Below are positions 28,252 through 37,313 of a stretch of 51,013 bases of DNA, piece after piece. The notes beneath the pieces were generated by a model that saw nothing but the letters and a program-made list of their open reading frames with translations, had not been told where the DNA came from and searched no databases. The stretch is taken from NCBI GenBank assembly GCA_016780365.1, contig JADHMB010000007.1, forward strand, positions 1-51,013, in the 5' to 3' direction. Each line of letters starts with the position of its first letter. The stretch's first letter is position 1. Source of the stretch: Flavobacteriales bacterium. Lineage in GTDB: Bacteria > Bacteroidota > Bacteroidia > Flavobacteriales_D > Parvicellaceae. Made by a program: the position numbers and the translations under genes.

Positions 28252-28353
28252 AATAATTGATTTAAATATTTATAATTTGCAAATTAATTCGTGTAAAACT
28301 CTAGATATTTTTGATAAAATCCTAATTATCAATGATAAAAGTACAATAAGATT

Positions 28354-28914
28354 TTAGACTTTCATGATGTCTAGTTCTTTGACAGCTACTAAATCGTCAA
28401 CTTTTTTTGTAAAAGTATCTGTTAATTTTTGGATAAATTCTTCAGAATCTTTGACTTCATCTTCACTAAGACCTTCATCTTTCAAGCTTTTGATCATATC
28501 GTTAGCATCTTTTCTTTGAGATCTAATACTAACTTTTGCATTCTCACCTTCAGATTTGGCTGTTTTAACAAGATCTTTTCTTCTTTCTTCGGTCAAAACG
28601 GGAACTGAAATAATAATAACTTCTCCATTATTCTGGGGGTTTAATCCTAGATTGGCATTAATTACAGCTTTAGTAATTTCATCTAACATAGGTTTTTCCC
28701 ATGGTTGGATAGTTAATGTTCTAGAATCTAAAGTGCTTACATTTCCAATTTGAGCTAATGGGGTGGGTGAACCATAATAATCAACCTTAACGGTGTCTAG
28801 CATTGAAGGGTTTGCTCTTCCAGCTCTAATTTTACTTAATTCTACGGAAAGATGAGAAACACACTTATTCATTGCTAACTCAGCCTCATCTAAGATAATA
28901 TCAACTTCTTCCAT
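28354..28914 (-). CDS. frr: Ribosome recycling factor
   Basis: Splits post-termination ribosomes together with EF-G. The 186-residue protein shows the family landmarks: LSKIRAGRANPSMLDTVKVD, YYGSPTPLAQIGNVSTLDSR, IQPWEK and, toward the C-terminus, PVLTEERRKDLVK followed by the helical EDVEDSEE-like segment. It follows pyrH by seven bases in the usual pyrH-frr order. No strong terminator is visible in the 102 bases between it and the downstream lipoprotein gene. Confidence 0.97.
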   Translation of the reverse strand: MEEVDIILDEAELAMNKCVSHLSVELSKIRAGRANPSMLDTVKVDYYGSPTPLAQIGNVSTLDSRTLTIQPWEKPMLDEITKAVINANLGLNPQNNGEVIIISVPVLTEERRKDLVKTAKSEGENAKVSIRSQRKDANDMIKSLKDEGLSEDEVKDSEEFIQKLTDTFTKKVDDLVAVKELDIMKV

Positions 28915-28921
28915 TTAAGAT

Positions 28922-29635
<714 letters not shown>

Positions 29636-29648
29636 TTAAAATTAGCTC

Positions 29649-29674
29649 AAAAAAAAGAGAGCTAAAAGCTCTCT
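29649..29674 (-). terminator. Terminator of the rpsB-tsf unit
   Basis: A perfect eight-base stem AGAGAGCT/AGCTCTCT (29656-29663 and 29667-29674 on plus), loop of three, followed on the minus strand by seven U (29655-29649). It sits 17 bases past the tsf stop at 29692. Confidence 0.85.
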
Positions 29675-29691
29675 AAATATAAATAACAAAA

Positions 29692-30513
29692 TTAAATTGA
29701 TAGTGAATATCTTTTAAAACTTGTGACCATTAAGTCAGGATCGCTTTCTTTAAGAAATTGACCAACTGATTTTTTATTGTCTCTAATAAATGCTTGGTTT
29801 ACTAGTGTAGTCTCTTTAAAAAATTTATTTAATCTTCCTTTAGCAATTTTTTCAGCCATTTCAAGAGGTTTTCCTTCTTGGATAGCGAGTTCTTTACCAA
29901 CTTCAATTTCTCTATCAATAACGTCTTGACTTACAGAATCCTGGTCTAGTGCTATAGGATTCATAGCAGCTACTTGCATGGCAACTTGCTTTCCAATATC
30001 CTCTGCGTCCATTGTAAGACCTACTAATGAAGCAATTTGGTTTCCTGGGTGATTGTATGCCACTACTTTCTCTGAAACTATTTTATCAAAGAAAGAAATT
30101 TCAATTTTTTCTCCGATTACACCACTTTGCTCTGTAATTTTTTCTGAAATGGATAATCCAGAATCTTGATAGTTTAATTTCAAAAAATCTTCTAAAGAGT
30201 CAGAATTTGACTCCAATGCTAATTCAATAAAATAATTAGCTAGTTTACTAAAATCATCATTTTTAGCCACAAAATCTGTTTCGCAATTTAAACAGATTAA
30301 ATAACCAATATTGTTATTAGATTTTGCAATAACTAGTCCCTCTTTAGCATCTCTATCTCCTCTTTTAGCGGCTATTTTTTGACCTTTTTTCCTTAGAAAG
30401 TCAATAGCATCTTCCATGTTTCCGTTGGATTCAGTCAAGGCTTTTTTGCAATCCATCATTCCAGCACCTGTCTTTTTTCTTAGCTCATTTACATCTTTAG
30501 CTGTGATACTCAT
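29692..30513 (-). CDS. tsf: Elongation factor Ts
   Basis: Nucleotide-exchange factor for EF-Tu. The 273-residue protein opens with the conserved VNELRKKTGAGMMDCKKAL, followed by DAIDFLRKKGQKIAAKR, CETDFVAKND and, further on, VAMQVAAMNPIALD. The N-terminal UBA-like domain, core and C-terminal module are all present. It follows rpsB by ten bases and ends the unit at a strong terminator. Confidence 0.97.
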   Translation of the reverse strand: MSITAKDVNELRKKTGAGMMDCKKALTESNGNMEDAIDFLRKKGQKIAAKRGDRDAKEGLVIAKSNNNIGYLICLNCETDFVAKNDDFSKLANYFIELALESNSDSLEDFLKLNYQDSGLSISEKITEQSGVIGEKIEISFFDKIVSEKVVAYNHPGNQIASLVGLTMDAEDIGKQVAMQVAAMNPIALDQDSVSQDVIDREIEVGKELAIQEGKPLEMAEKIAKGRLNKFFKETTLVNQAFIRDNKKSVGQFLKESDPDLMVTSFKRYSLSI

Positions 30514-30523
30514 TTAATTAAAT

Positions 30524-31330
30524 TTAAGATTTAACTTCTTTTTTTTCTTTGTTATCTTCTTCGCTTAATTTTTCTTCTTCTTTAACTTCTACTTTTGCAG
30601 CTTCTTTTGCAGCTTTTTCTTCTGCAATTTCATCTTTGGCTTGTTTTCTCTCACCTAAACCATCTTTAATAGAATCGCATAATGTAGTTATAACCAAGTC
30701 TATAGATTTTGTTGCATCGTCGTTGGAGGGAATAATAAAATCAATGCCTTCAGGGCTAGAGTTGGTGTCCACCATGGCAAATATTGGAATATTTAAATTC
30801 TTGGCCTCTGCAACCGCAATGTGTTCTTTTTTAACATCTACAATAAAAATTGCTGCTGGTAGTCTATTCATTTCCGAAATACTTCCAAAAATTTTATCAA
30901 TTTTATCTCTTTGTCTTGTAAGTTGCAGTCTCTCTCTCTTGGACAAATGCATAGCAGTACCATCTTTCATCATCTTGTCAATAGATGTCATTTTCTTAAT
31001 GGTTTTTCTAGTCGTCTTAAAATTAGTTAGCATTCCTCCTGGCCATCTTTCAGTAACATATGGCATATTTATTTCAGAGACTTTTGATGATATAATTTCT
31101 TTGGCTTGCTTTTTGGTTGCTACAAATAGAATTTTTCTTCCAGATTTAGCTATTTGATTTACCGCATTTGATGCATCTTCTAGCTTAATAAGTGTCTTGT
31201 TAAGGTCTATAATGTGAATACCTTTTTTCTCATCAAATATGTATGGAGACATACTTGGGTTCCACTTTCTTTTTAAATGTCCGAAATGCACTCCGGCATT
31301 TAACATTTGTTCAAAGGTTACTTTACTCAT
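30524..31330 (-). CDS. rpsB: 30S ribosomal protein S2
   Basis: The 268-residue S2 shows the family signatures VHFGHLKRKWNPSMSPYIF, GIHIIDLNKT, VTERWPGGMLTNFKT and PIFAMVDTNSSPEGIDF. A charged Lys/Glu/Ala-rich C-terminal extension of about 40 residues (from KQAKDEIAEE to the end) goes beyond the S2 fold and is a familiar, variable feature in Bacteroidota. It is transcribed before tsf. A leader of 115 bases separates it from rpsI. Confidence 0.97.
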   Translation of the reverse strand: MSKVTFEQMLNAGVHFGHLKRKWNPSMSPYIFDEKKGIHIIDLNKTLIKLEDASNAVNQIAKSGRKILFVATKKQAKEIISSKVSEINMPYVTERWPGGMLTNFKTTRKTIKKMTSIDKMMKDGTAMHLSKRERLQLTRQRDKIDKIFGSISEMNRLPAAIFIVDVKKEHIAVAEAKNLNIPIFAMVDTNSSPEGIDFIIPSNDDATKSIDLVITTLCDSIKDGLGERKQAKDEIAEEKAAKEAAKVEVKEEEKLSEEDNKEKKEVKS

Positions 31331-31413
31331 AATGTTTACTTTCTTTTTACTGTTATTCTAATCAGCAGAAGTATAGTAGCAAATTAATGGTCTATACAAC
31401 TTAGATACTAAAC

Positions 31414-31431
31414 TATACACCCAGGTGTATA
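31414..31431 (-). other. Hairpin between rpsI and rpsB
   Basis: TATACACC and GGTGTATA flank a two-base centre in the 115-base gap between the rpsI stop and the rpsB start. With a four-base loop the stem is seven pairs. No long U run follows on minus, so it is not a standard terminator. It could be an attenuator, an RNA-stability element or an S2 autoregulatory leader structure. Confidence 0.4.
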
Positions 31432-31445
31432 TTGTTTTAAAATTT

Positions 31446-31832
31446 TTATCTCTTACTAAATTGAAATTTCTTTCTAGCTTTAGGTTGACCTGGTTTCTTT
31501 CTTTCGACCATTCTTGGGTCTCTAGTCATTAATCCTTCAGCTTTTAAAAGCGGCTTGTATTCTGCATCAATCTCTACAAGAGCTCTAGAAATAGCTAATC
31601 TTATTGCTTCAACTTGACCAGTGTTACCACCACCCTTAACATTGATAGTAGCATCGTATTTGCCTTTTGTTCCGGTCAACTCAAATGGTTGAAATATTTT
31701 GTACTGCAGAACATCTGTTTTAAAATATTCTTTGTGATCTCTTTTATTTATGGTGATTTTACCTTTACCACTTTTGAGGTAAATTCTAGCAACTGAAGAT
31801 TTTCTTCTTCCTAATTTATTGATTACAGACAT
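31446..31832 (-). CDS. rpsI: 30S ribosomal protein S9
   Basis: The 128-residue S9 begins with LGRRKSSVARIYLKSGKGKI and ends with the diagnostic basic tail KPGQPKARKKFQFSKR, whose Lys-Arg end reaches the tRNA in the P site. The middle holds VKGGGNTGQVEAIRLAISRA. It lies seven bases after rplM, the universal L13-S9 pairing. Confidence 0.97.
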   Translation of the reverse strand: MSVINKLGRRKSSVARIYLKSGKGKITINKRDHKEYFKTDVLQYKIFQPFELTGTKGKYDATINVKGGGNTGQVEAIRLAISRALVEIDAEYKPLLKAEGLMTRDPRMVERKKPGQPKARKKFQFSKR

Positions 31833-31839
31833 TTAATTA

Positions 31840-32286
31840 TTAATTAAGTTCTACTTTTTTTGGTTTTTGAGCTTCTTTATCGTGGTTTTCGCCAACGAAA
31901 ACATACAGATTTCCAAATAGTTTCTTTCCAAGCCTATTTTTTGGTAACATTCCTTTAACAGCTTTTTCTACTAATCTTTCAGGAAACTTTTTCAATAATG
32001 AAGATGCATTTATCGATCTTTGTCCTCCCGGATAACCAGTGTGTCTAATGTATTCTTTATTTTCCCACTTATTTCCAGAAAGTGTGACTTTCTCAGCATT
32101 TATTACCACTACATTATCACCACAATCTACATGAGGTGTGTAATCTACTTTGTGCTTTCCTCTTATTAAACTGGCTATTTTGCTAGATAGTCTTCCTAAA
32201 GGCTGACCCTCCGCATCAATTAATAACCACTCTTTACTTACAGTTTCACTGTTAGCAGATACTGTTTTATAACTTAAATGACTCAC
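31840..32286 (-). CDS. rplM: 50S ribosomal protein L13
   Basis: The 148-residue L13 shows LSYKTVSANSETVSKEWLLI, LGRLSSKIASLIRGKHK, the YTPHVDCGDNVVVINAEKV block, YIRHTGYPGG and VKGMLPKNRLG. The start codon is GTG (32284-32286). Its position matches the usual N-terminus of flavobacterial L13, and no ATG lies nearby in frame. A good promoter candidate is found 30-60 bases upstream. Confidence 0.96.
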   Translation of the reverse strand: MSHLSYKTVSANSETVSKEWLLIDAEGQPLGRLSSKIASLIRGKHKVDYTPHVDCGDNVVVINAEKVTLSGNKWENKEYIRHTGYPGGQRSINASSLLKKFPERLVEKAVKGMLPKNRLGKKLFGNLYVFVGENHDKEAQKPKKVELN

Positions 32287-32316
32287 TTTGATTGTCTTAT
32301 TTTTGTTTATGGGGTG

Positions 32317-32347
32317 CGAAGATATGATATAATTTTGATACTGACAA
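32317..32347 (-). promoter_or_regulatory. Likely promoter of rplM-rpsI
   Basis: On the minus strand a TTG box (32347-32345) is followed after 20 bases by TATCTTCG (32324-32317), close to the Bacteroidota -33/-7 pattern TTG-N19/20-TAnnTTTG with one mismatch. The predicted transcript would have a leader of about 25 bases before the GTG start at 32286. Confidence 0.5.
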
Positions 32348-32376
32348 TGGAGAGAGCAAATTTTTAAAACATCTAC

Positions 32377-33564
32377 TTAAATGACCTTTAACTCTTTTCC
32401 TACTTTTATAAATGCATTAACTGCTTTATCTAAATGTTCTTTGGTGTGAGCTGCTGAAATTTGTGTTCGAATTCTTGCCTGGCCCTTTGCTACAACTGGA
32501 TAGAAAAAACCTACTGCATAAACACCTTCTTTAAGTAACATATCTGCAAAATCCTGAGACAAGGCAGCATCATAAAGCATTATTGGAACAATAGGAGAAT
32601 CACCTTGTTTAACATCAAACCCTGCGCTAATAATTTTTGTTTTGAAATACTTAGTATTTTCTTCTAATTTATCCCTTAAATGGGTGTTATTTCCAATTAT
32701 TTCAAAAACCTTATTTGCTGCTCCAACAATGGATGGTGCCAAGGAATTGGAAAAAAGATACGGTCTTGATTTTTGTCTTAACATTTCAATAATTTCTTTT
32801 TTTCCAGTAGTATATCCACCCATAGCTCCTCCAAGTGCTTTTCCAAGTGTCCCAGTAATAATATCTACACGATCCATAACATTATGATATTCTGGAACTC
32901 CCCTTCCTGTTTTACCAATAAAACCAGCTGAATGACACTCGTCAGTCATCACCATTGCGTCATACTTATCGGCTAAATCGCATATTTCATTCATTTTAGC
33001 AATATCACCGTCCATTGAAAAGACACCATCTGTTACTATAATTTTGTTTCTTAAATCTTTGGATTTTATTAATTGAGCCTCTAAATCCAGCATGTCACTA
33101 TGCTTGTATCTAAATCTTTGTGCTTTACAAAGTCTTACGCCATCAATAATTGATGCATGGTTTAGTTCATCTGAAATAATTGCATCTTCTGGGCCAAACA
33201 ATGGTTCAAAAAGTCCACCGTTAGCATCAAAAGCAGCTGCATATAATATAGTATCTTCCGTTCGATAAAAGTCTGCAATTCTTTGCTCCAATTCTTTATG
33301 AATATCTTGAGTTCCACATATAAATCTTACAGAAGACATGCCAAAACCATGGGTTTCTAGCGCAGATTTAGCAGCTTCAACAACTTCTTCATTAGAGGAT
33401 AATCCTAAGTAATTATTGGCGCACATAACAACAACCTCTCCACCATCACTAACTTTAACACTTGCACCTTGAGATGTTGTAATAACTCTTTCTTTTTTAA
33501 AAAGCCCTTTAGATTCAATATCTAAAAGCTCTTTACTTAGTTGGTTTTTGATTTTTCCGTACAT
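32377..33564 (-). CDS. kbl: Glycine C-acetyltransferase (2-amino-3-ketobutyrate CoA ligase)
   Basis: A PLP enzyme of the alpha-oxoamine synthase family. It cleaves 2-amino-3-oxobutyrate with CoA to glycine and acetyl-CoA, the second step of threonine breakdown. The 395 residues contain SSVRFICGTQDIHKELE, DELNHASIIDGVRL, TDECHSAGFIG and the PLP-binding Lys242 in GTLGKALGGAMGG. Related KAS enzymes (biotin, sphingolipid) share the fold, but the motif set and length fit Kbl best. No threonine dehydrogenase gene is adjacent. It follows gdhA by three bases. Confidence 0.92.
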   Translation of the reverse strand: MYGKIKNQLSKELLDIESKGLFKKERVITTSQGASVKVSDGGEVVVMCANNYLGLSSNEEVVEAAKSALETHGFGMSSVRFICGTQDIHKELEQRIADFYRTEDTILYAAAFDANGGLFEPLFGPEDAIISDELNHASIIDGVRLCKAQRFRYKHSDMLDLEAQLIKSKDLRNKIIVTDGVFSMDGDIAKMNEICDLADKYDAMVMTDECHSAGFIGKTGRGVPEYHNVMDRVDIITGTLGKALGGAMGGYTTGKKEIIEMLRQKSRPYLFSNSLAPSIVGAANKVFEIIGNNTHLRDKLEENTKYFKTKIISAGFDVKQGDSPIVPIMLYDAALSQDFADMLLKEGVYAVGFFYPVVAKGQARIRTQISAAHTKEHLDKAVNAFIKVGKELKVI

Positions 33565-33567
33565 AAA

Positions 33568-34920
33568 TTAAACTAAACCTTGATCTATCATGGCATCTGC
33601 AACTTTTACAAAACCAGCAATATTCGCACCTTTTACATAATCAATATATCCATCTTCTTCTTTTCCATAAGCTACACACTGGTCGTGAATGTCCATCATT
33701 ATATTGTGAAGTTTAGTATCTACTTCTTCTCTAGTCCAATTGTATCTAAGAGAATTTTGTGACATTTCTAATCCTGAAGTTGCTACTCCACCAGCGTTAG
33801 ATGCTTTTCCAGGTGCAAATAATATCTTTTTGTTGGTAAATAAAGTAATTGCTTCTGGTGTAGAAGGCATATTAGCTCCCTCAACTACTGCAATACAACC
33901 ATTCTCCACCAATAAATTAGCTTGCTCTTCATTAAGTTCATTTTGAGTCGCACATGGTAGAGCAACATCTACTGCAACCGACCATGGTTTTTCACCTTCG
34001 TGAAAAGTTGAATTTGGATATTTTTCAATATACTGAGATATTCTTCCTCTTTGTTTATTTTTTAAGTTCATTATCCATGCAAGCTTGTCTTTATCTATGC
34101 CGTCTGAATCGTGGATGAAACCCTTAGAATCACTCATGGTTACAACTTTAGCACCTAGCTGAATACATTTTTCACAAGCATACTGGGCAACATTTCCAGA
34201 ACCTGAAATAGCAACTTTTTTATTTTTAAAATCATCGCCCTTGTTTTTTAACATCTTTTCAGCAAAATAAACTACTCCATATCCAGTTGCCTCAGGTCTT
34301 ATTAGCGACCCGCCCCAATTAATTCCTTTACCAGTTAAAACTCCGGTAAATTCGTTTCTAAGTCTTTTGTATTGTCCAAACATATATCCTATTTCTCTTC
34401 CTCCAACACCTATATCTCCAGCTGGAATATCTGTATTAGGACCAATATGTCTTGATAATTCGGTCATAAACGATTGACAAAACTTCATCACCTCATTATC
34501 TGACTTTCCCTTTGGATTAAAATCTGAGCCTCCTTTACCACCACCCATAGGAAGAGTAGTTAACGAATTTTTAAAAATTTGCTCAAACCCTAAGAATTTA
34601 AGAATAGATAAATTTACAGATGGATGGAATCTTAGGCCTCCTTTGTACGGACCTATTGCAGAATTAAACTCCACACGATATCCTCTGTTAACTTGTGGTT
34701 CTCCTGCATCGTCAATCCAGGGGACTCTAAATTGTATCACCCTCTCTGGCTCCACAATTCTTTTTAAAATTTTAGCTGTTTTATATTTTATATTTTTCTC
34801 TATAAATGGAATAACAGTTTCTGCCACTTCTTCAACTGCTTGAATGAATTCTGGTTCATTGCCATTTTTAATAATTAATTCCTCCATAAAGGAATCAATT
34901 TGTGTTTTATATTCAGACAT
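33568..34920 (-). CDS. gdhA: NADP-type glutamate dehydrogenase
   Basis: Reversible amination of 2-oxoglutarate to glutamate. The 450-residue length and the motifs GPYKGGLRFHPSVNLS, LPMGGGKGGSDFNPKGKSD (catalytic and substrate Lys) and DIPAGDIGVGGREIGYMFGQ place it in the hexameric small-subunit class, usually NADP-specific and anabolic. The cofactor assignment rests on overall similarity rather than a single residue. It is the first gene of the gdhA-kbl pair. A -7 promoter element lies 30 bases upstream. Confidence 0.95.
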   Translation of the reverse strand: MSEYKTQIDSFMEELIIKNGNEPEFIQAVEEVAETVIPFIEKNIKYKTAKILKRIVEPERVIQFRVPWIDDAGEPQVNRGYRVEFNSAIGPYKGGLRFHPSVNLSILKFLGFEQIFKNSLTTLPMGGGKGGSDFNPKGKSDNEVMKFCQSFMTELSRHIGPNTDIPAGDIGVGGREIGYMFGQYKRLRNEFTGVLTGKGINWGGSLIRPEATGYGVVYFAEKMLKNKGDDFKNKKVAISGSGNVAQYACEKCIQLGAKVVTMSDSKGFIHDSDGIDKDKLAWIMNLKNKQRGRISQYIEKYPNSTFHEGEKPWSVAVDVALPCATQNELNEEQANLLVENGCIAVVEGANMPSTPEAITLFTNKKILFAPGKASNAGGVATSGLEMSQNSLRYNWTREEVDTKLHNIMMDIHDQCVAYGKEEDGYIDYVKGANIAGFVKVADAMIDQGLV

Positions 34921-34950
34921 AATTAAGTTTGTGTTTTAATATGGTTACCC

Positions 34951-34958
34951 CAAATGTA
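34951..34958 (-). promoter_or_regulatory. -7 promoter element of gdhA
   Basis: TACATTTG on minus is an exact match to TAnnTTTG, 30 bases before the gdhA ATG. A TTG -33 box at the expected spacing is not obvious. Confidence 0.45.
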
Positions 34959-35058
34959 TGCAATTTTATTTTCTGATTTTGTGGATGTTAATCAAATTAT
35001 TGTATAGTTTACGTAAAACAAAGTATAATCGTCTGTTTGACTTTTTTAGATTTACAGT

Positions 35059-35223
35059 ATGAAAAGGTCAAATTTTGACATATCAATTAAATCCCCCTCA
35101 GATGAGGAGCATTTTTATTATTCTAAAGATGGATTGATTATTTTTACAGAAAAATACCATGAAAATAGGGGATATTGTTGTGAAAGTAAGTGCAAACATT
35201 GTCCCTACGGATTTTCTAAGTAA
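35059..35223 (+). CDS. DUF5522-type small Cys-rich protein
   Basis: A 54-residue gene with ATG at 35059 and TAA at 35221-35223. The acidic N-terminal half leads to HENRGYCCESKCKHCPYG, with Cys40, Cys41, Cys45 and Cys48. The motif GYCC...C..CPYG is what I recall for the DUF5522 family, a very short putative metal-binding protein found across Bacteroidota and also in eukaryotes. The four Cys could hold zinc or an Fe-S cluster (inference). It ends 20 bases before urocanate hydratase on the same strand, so the two are probably co-transcribed. Function unknown. Confidence 0.8.
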   Translation: MKRSNFDISIKSPSDEEHFYYSKDGLIIFTEKYHENRGYCCESKCKHCPYGFSK

Positions 35224-35243
35224 TACTACATTCAATTTATTTT

Positions 35244-37244
35244 ATGTCTGAATTTAAAAACTCCATTTCCAAAGGAATCCCAGAAGTGTTACCAGATTTT
35301 AAAAAAAGATCTGAAAATATTAGCCATGCCCCAAATAGAAAAGACTCTCTAACCATCAATGAAAAAGCATTAGCTCTTAAAAATGCCTTGAGGTATTTTC
35401 CTGAAAACCTACATAGTGTTTTAGGTCCTGAATTTAAAGAAGAATTAGATAGGTATGGAAGAATCTACATGTATAGATATCAACCAGATTATGAAATTTA
35501 TGCAAGGCCCATTGACCACTATCCTGGTAAATCTGTTCAAGCTAAGTCCATCATGTTAATGATTCAGAACAACCTTGATCCAGCCGTAGCTCAACACCCA
35601 CAAGAACTTATCACCTACGGCGGCAATGGTTCTGTATTTCAAAACTGGGCTCAATATCTTCTTACCATGCAATACTTATCCAACATGGAAGATGACCAAA
35701 CATTGGTAATGAATAGTGGTCATCCATTAGGATTATTTCCATCACACGAAAATGCTCCTAGAGTAGTGGTATCCAATGGAATGATGATTCCTAACTATTC
35801 AAAGCAAGACGATTGGGAAAAATTTAATACTTTAGGAGTTACTCAGTTTGGTCAAATGACAGCAGGCTCTTATATGTATATAGGTCCTCAAGGAATTGTA
35901 CATGGCACTACAATAACTTTACTTAATGCCTGCAGAAAGATAGATAACGATGGTCCTGCTGGTAAATTATTTGTCACAGCTGGACTAGGTGGAATGAGCG
36001 GAGCTCAACCCAAAGCTGGAAATATTGCCGGGGTTATTTCAGTAACTGCAGAAATAAATCCAAAAGCAAGTTTCAAAAGACATGAACAAGGATGGGTTGA
36101 TGAGATAATAAGTGATTTAGACGAGCTATGTAATAGAGTTAAGGTTGCAAAAAAAAATAAGGAAGTTGTGTCAATTGCTTACGATGGAAATATTATTGAC
36201 GTATGGGAGAAATTTCACTCTGAAGATATTTTTATTGATTTAGGATCAGACCAAACGTCTTTGCATAATCCTTGGGCAGGGGGGTACTATCCTACGGAAA
36301 TAAGTTTTGATCAAGCAAATGATATGATGCGGAAAAACCCTGAAAAGTTTAAAGAAAAAGTCAAAGATTCACTAATTAAACATGCGGGATTTATAAAAAA
36401 ACATACTGATAAAGGCACTTACTTTTTTGATTATGGAAATGCTTTTTTACTGGAAGCTTCTAGGGCTGGTGCAGATGTAATGAGTAAGGATGGAATTAAC
36501 TTTAAATATCCATCCTATGTTCAAGACATAATGGGTCCAATGTGTTTTGATTATGGGTTTGGGCCTTTCAGATGGGTATGTACATCTGGAGACATTAACG
36601 ACTTAATAAAAAGTGATGAAATTGCTTGTGAAGTTTTAGAGAGATTAATTAAAAGTGCTCCAGAAGAAGTTCGACAACAAATGAAAGACAATATAAAGTG
36701 GATAAAAGGAGCACAAGAAAATAACTTAGTAGTTGGCTCTAAAGCAAGAATACTATATGCTGACTCCGAGGGAAGAATTGAAATTGCCAAAGCATTTAAT
36801 AATGCAATAAAGAATAAAGAAATCTCAGCACCAATAGTTTTGGGAAGAGACCATCACGATGTTTCAGGGACAGATTCTCCTTACAGAGAAACTTCAAATA
36901 TTTACGATGGCTCTGCATTTACTGCAGATATGGCTATACAGAATGTAATTGGTGATTCATTTAGAGGTGCTACCTGGGTAAGTATTCACAACGGAGGAGG
37001 TGTTGGTTGGGGAGAAGTTATTAATGGAGGGTTTGGACTGACTATTGATGGTTCTCAAAACTCTGAAAAAAAGCTAGTTAACATGCTTTTTTGGGATGTT
37101 AATAATGGAATTGCTAGAAGAAATTGGGCAAGAAATAAAGAAGCTATTTTCGCAATAAAAAGAGAAATGGATAGAAATCCTAAGTTAAAAGTAACTTTAC
37201 CTAATATAGCAAATCAAGATTTTATCGACGGGTTAACCAAGTAA
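35244..37244 (+). CDS. hutU: Urocanate hydratase
   Basis: Converts urocanate to imidazolone propionate in histidine breakdown, using tightly bound NAD as an electrophile. The 666 residues are longer than the roughly 560 of well-studied bacterial enzymes. Signatures include ELITYGGNGSVFQNWAQY, VMNSGHPLGLFPSH, FGQMTAGSYMYIGPQGIVHG, the catalytic region DYGFGPFRWVCTSGD (Cys446) and IHNGGGVGWGEVINGGFGL. No hutH, hutI or hutG gene is adjacent, so the pathway genes must be dispersed or incomplete. It lies behind the DUF5522 gene. Confidence 0.95.
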   Translation: MSEFKNSISKGIPEVLPDFKKRSENISHAPNRKDSLTINEKALALKNALRYFPENLHSVLGPEFKEELDRYGRIYMYRYQPDYEIYARPIDHYPGKSVQAKSIMLMIQNNLDPAVAQHPQELITYGGNGSVFQNWAQYLLTMQYLSNMEDDQTLVMNSGHPLGLFPSHENAPRVVVSNGMMIPNYSKQDDWEKFNTLGVTQFGQMTAGSYMYIGPQGIVHGTTITLLNACRKIDNDGPAGKLFVTAGLGGMSGAQPKAGNIAGVISVTAEINPKASFKRHEQGWVDEIISDLDELCNRVKVAKKNKEVVSIAYDGNIIDVWEKFHSEDIFIDLGSDQTSLHNPWAGGYYPTEISFDQANDMMRKNPEKFKEKVKDSLIKHAGFIKKHTDKGTYFFDYGNAFLLEASRAGADVMSKDGINFKYPSYVQDIMGPMCFDYGFGPFRWVCTSGDINDLIKSDEIACEVLERLIKSAPEEVRQQMKDNIKWIKGAQENNLVVGSKARILYADSEGRIEIAKAFNNAIKNKEISAPIVLGRDHHDVSGTDSPYRETSNIYDGSAFTADMAIQNVIGDSFRGATWVSIHNGGGVGWGEVINGGFGLTIDGSQNSEKKLVNMLFWDVNNGIARRNWARNKEAIFAIKREMDRNPKLKVTLPNIANQDFIDGLTK

Positions 37245-37313
37245 TCGTTTATTATCTGTCGTTAGTTTTTTTATTTAGTGGTTTTTTAATTCAACTAATC
37301 TTATATTTATCTC

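Noticed and set aside
30549-31157. 202-codon plus-strand open frame
   Set aside because: Lies entirely antisense to rpsB. The Ser/Leu-rich translation mirrors the Lys/Glu-rich S2 codons. No family features.
37231-37238. Palindrome GGTTAACC near the hutU stop
   Set aside because: It has no loop or U run and lies inside coding sequence. An eight-base palindrome is expected by chance in a window of this size.
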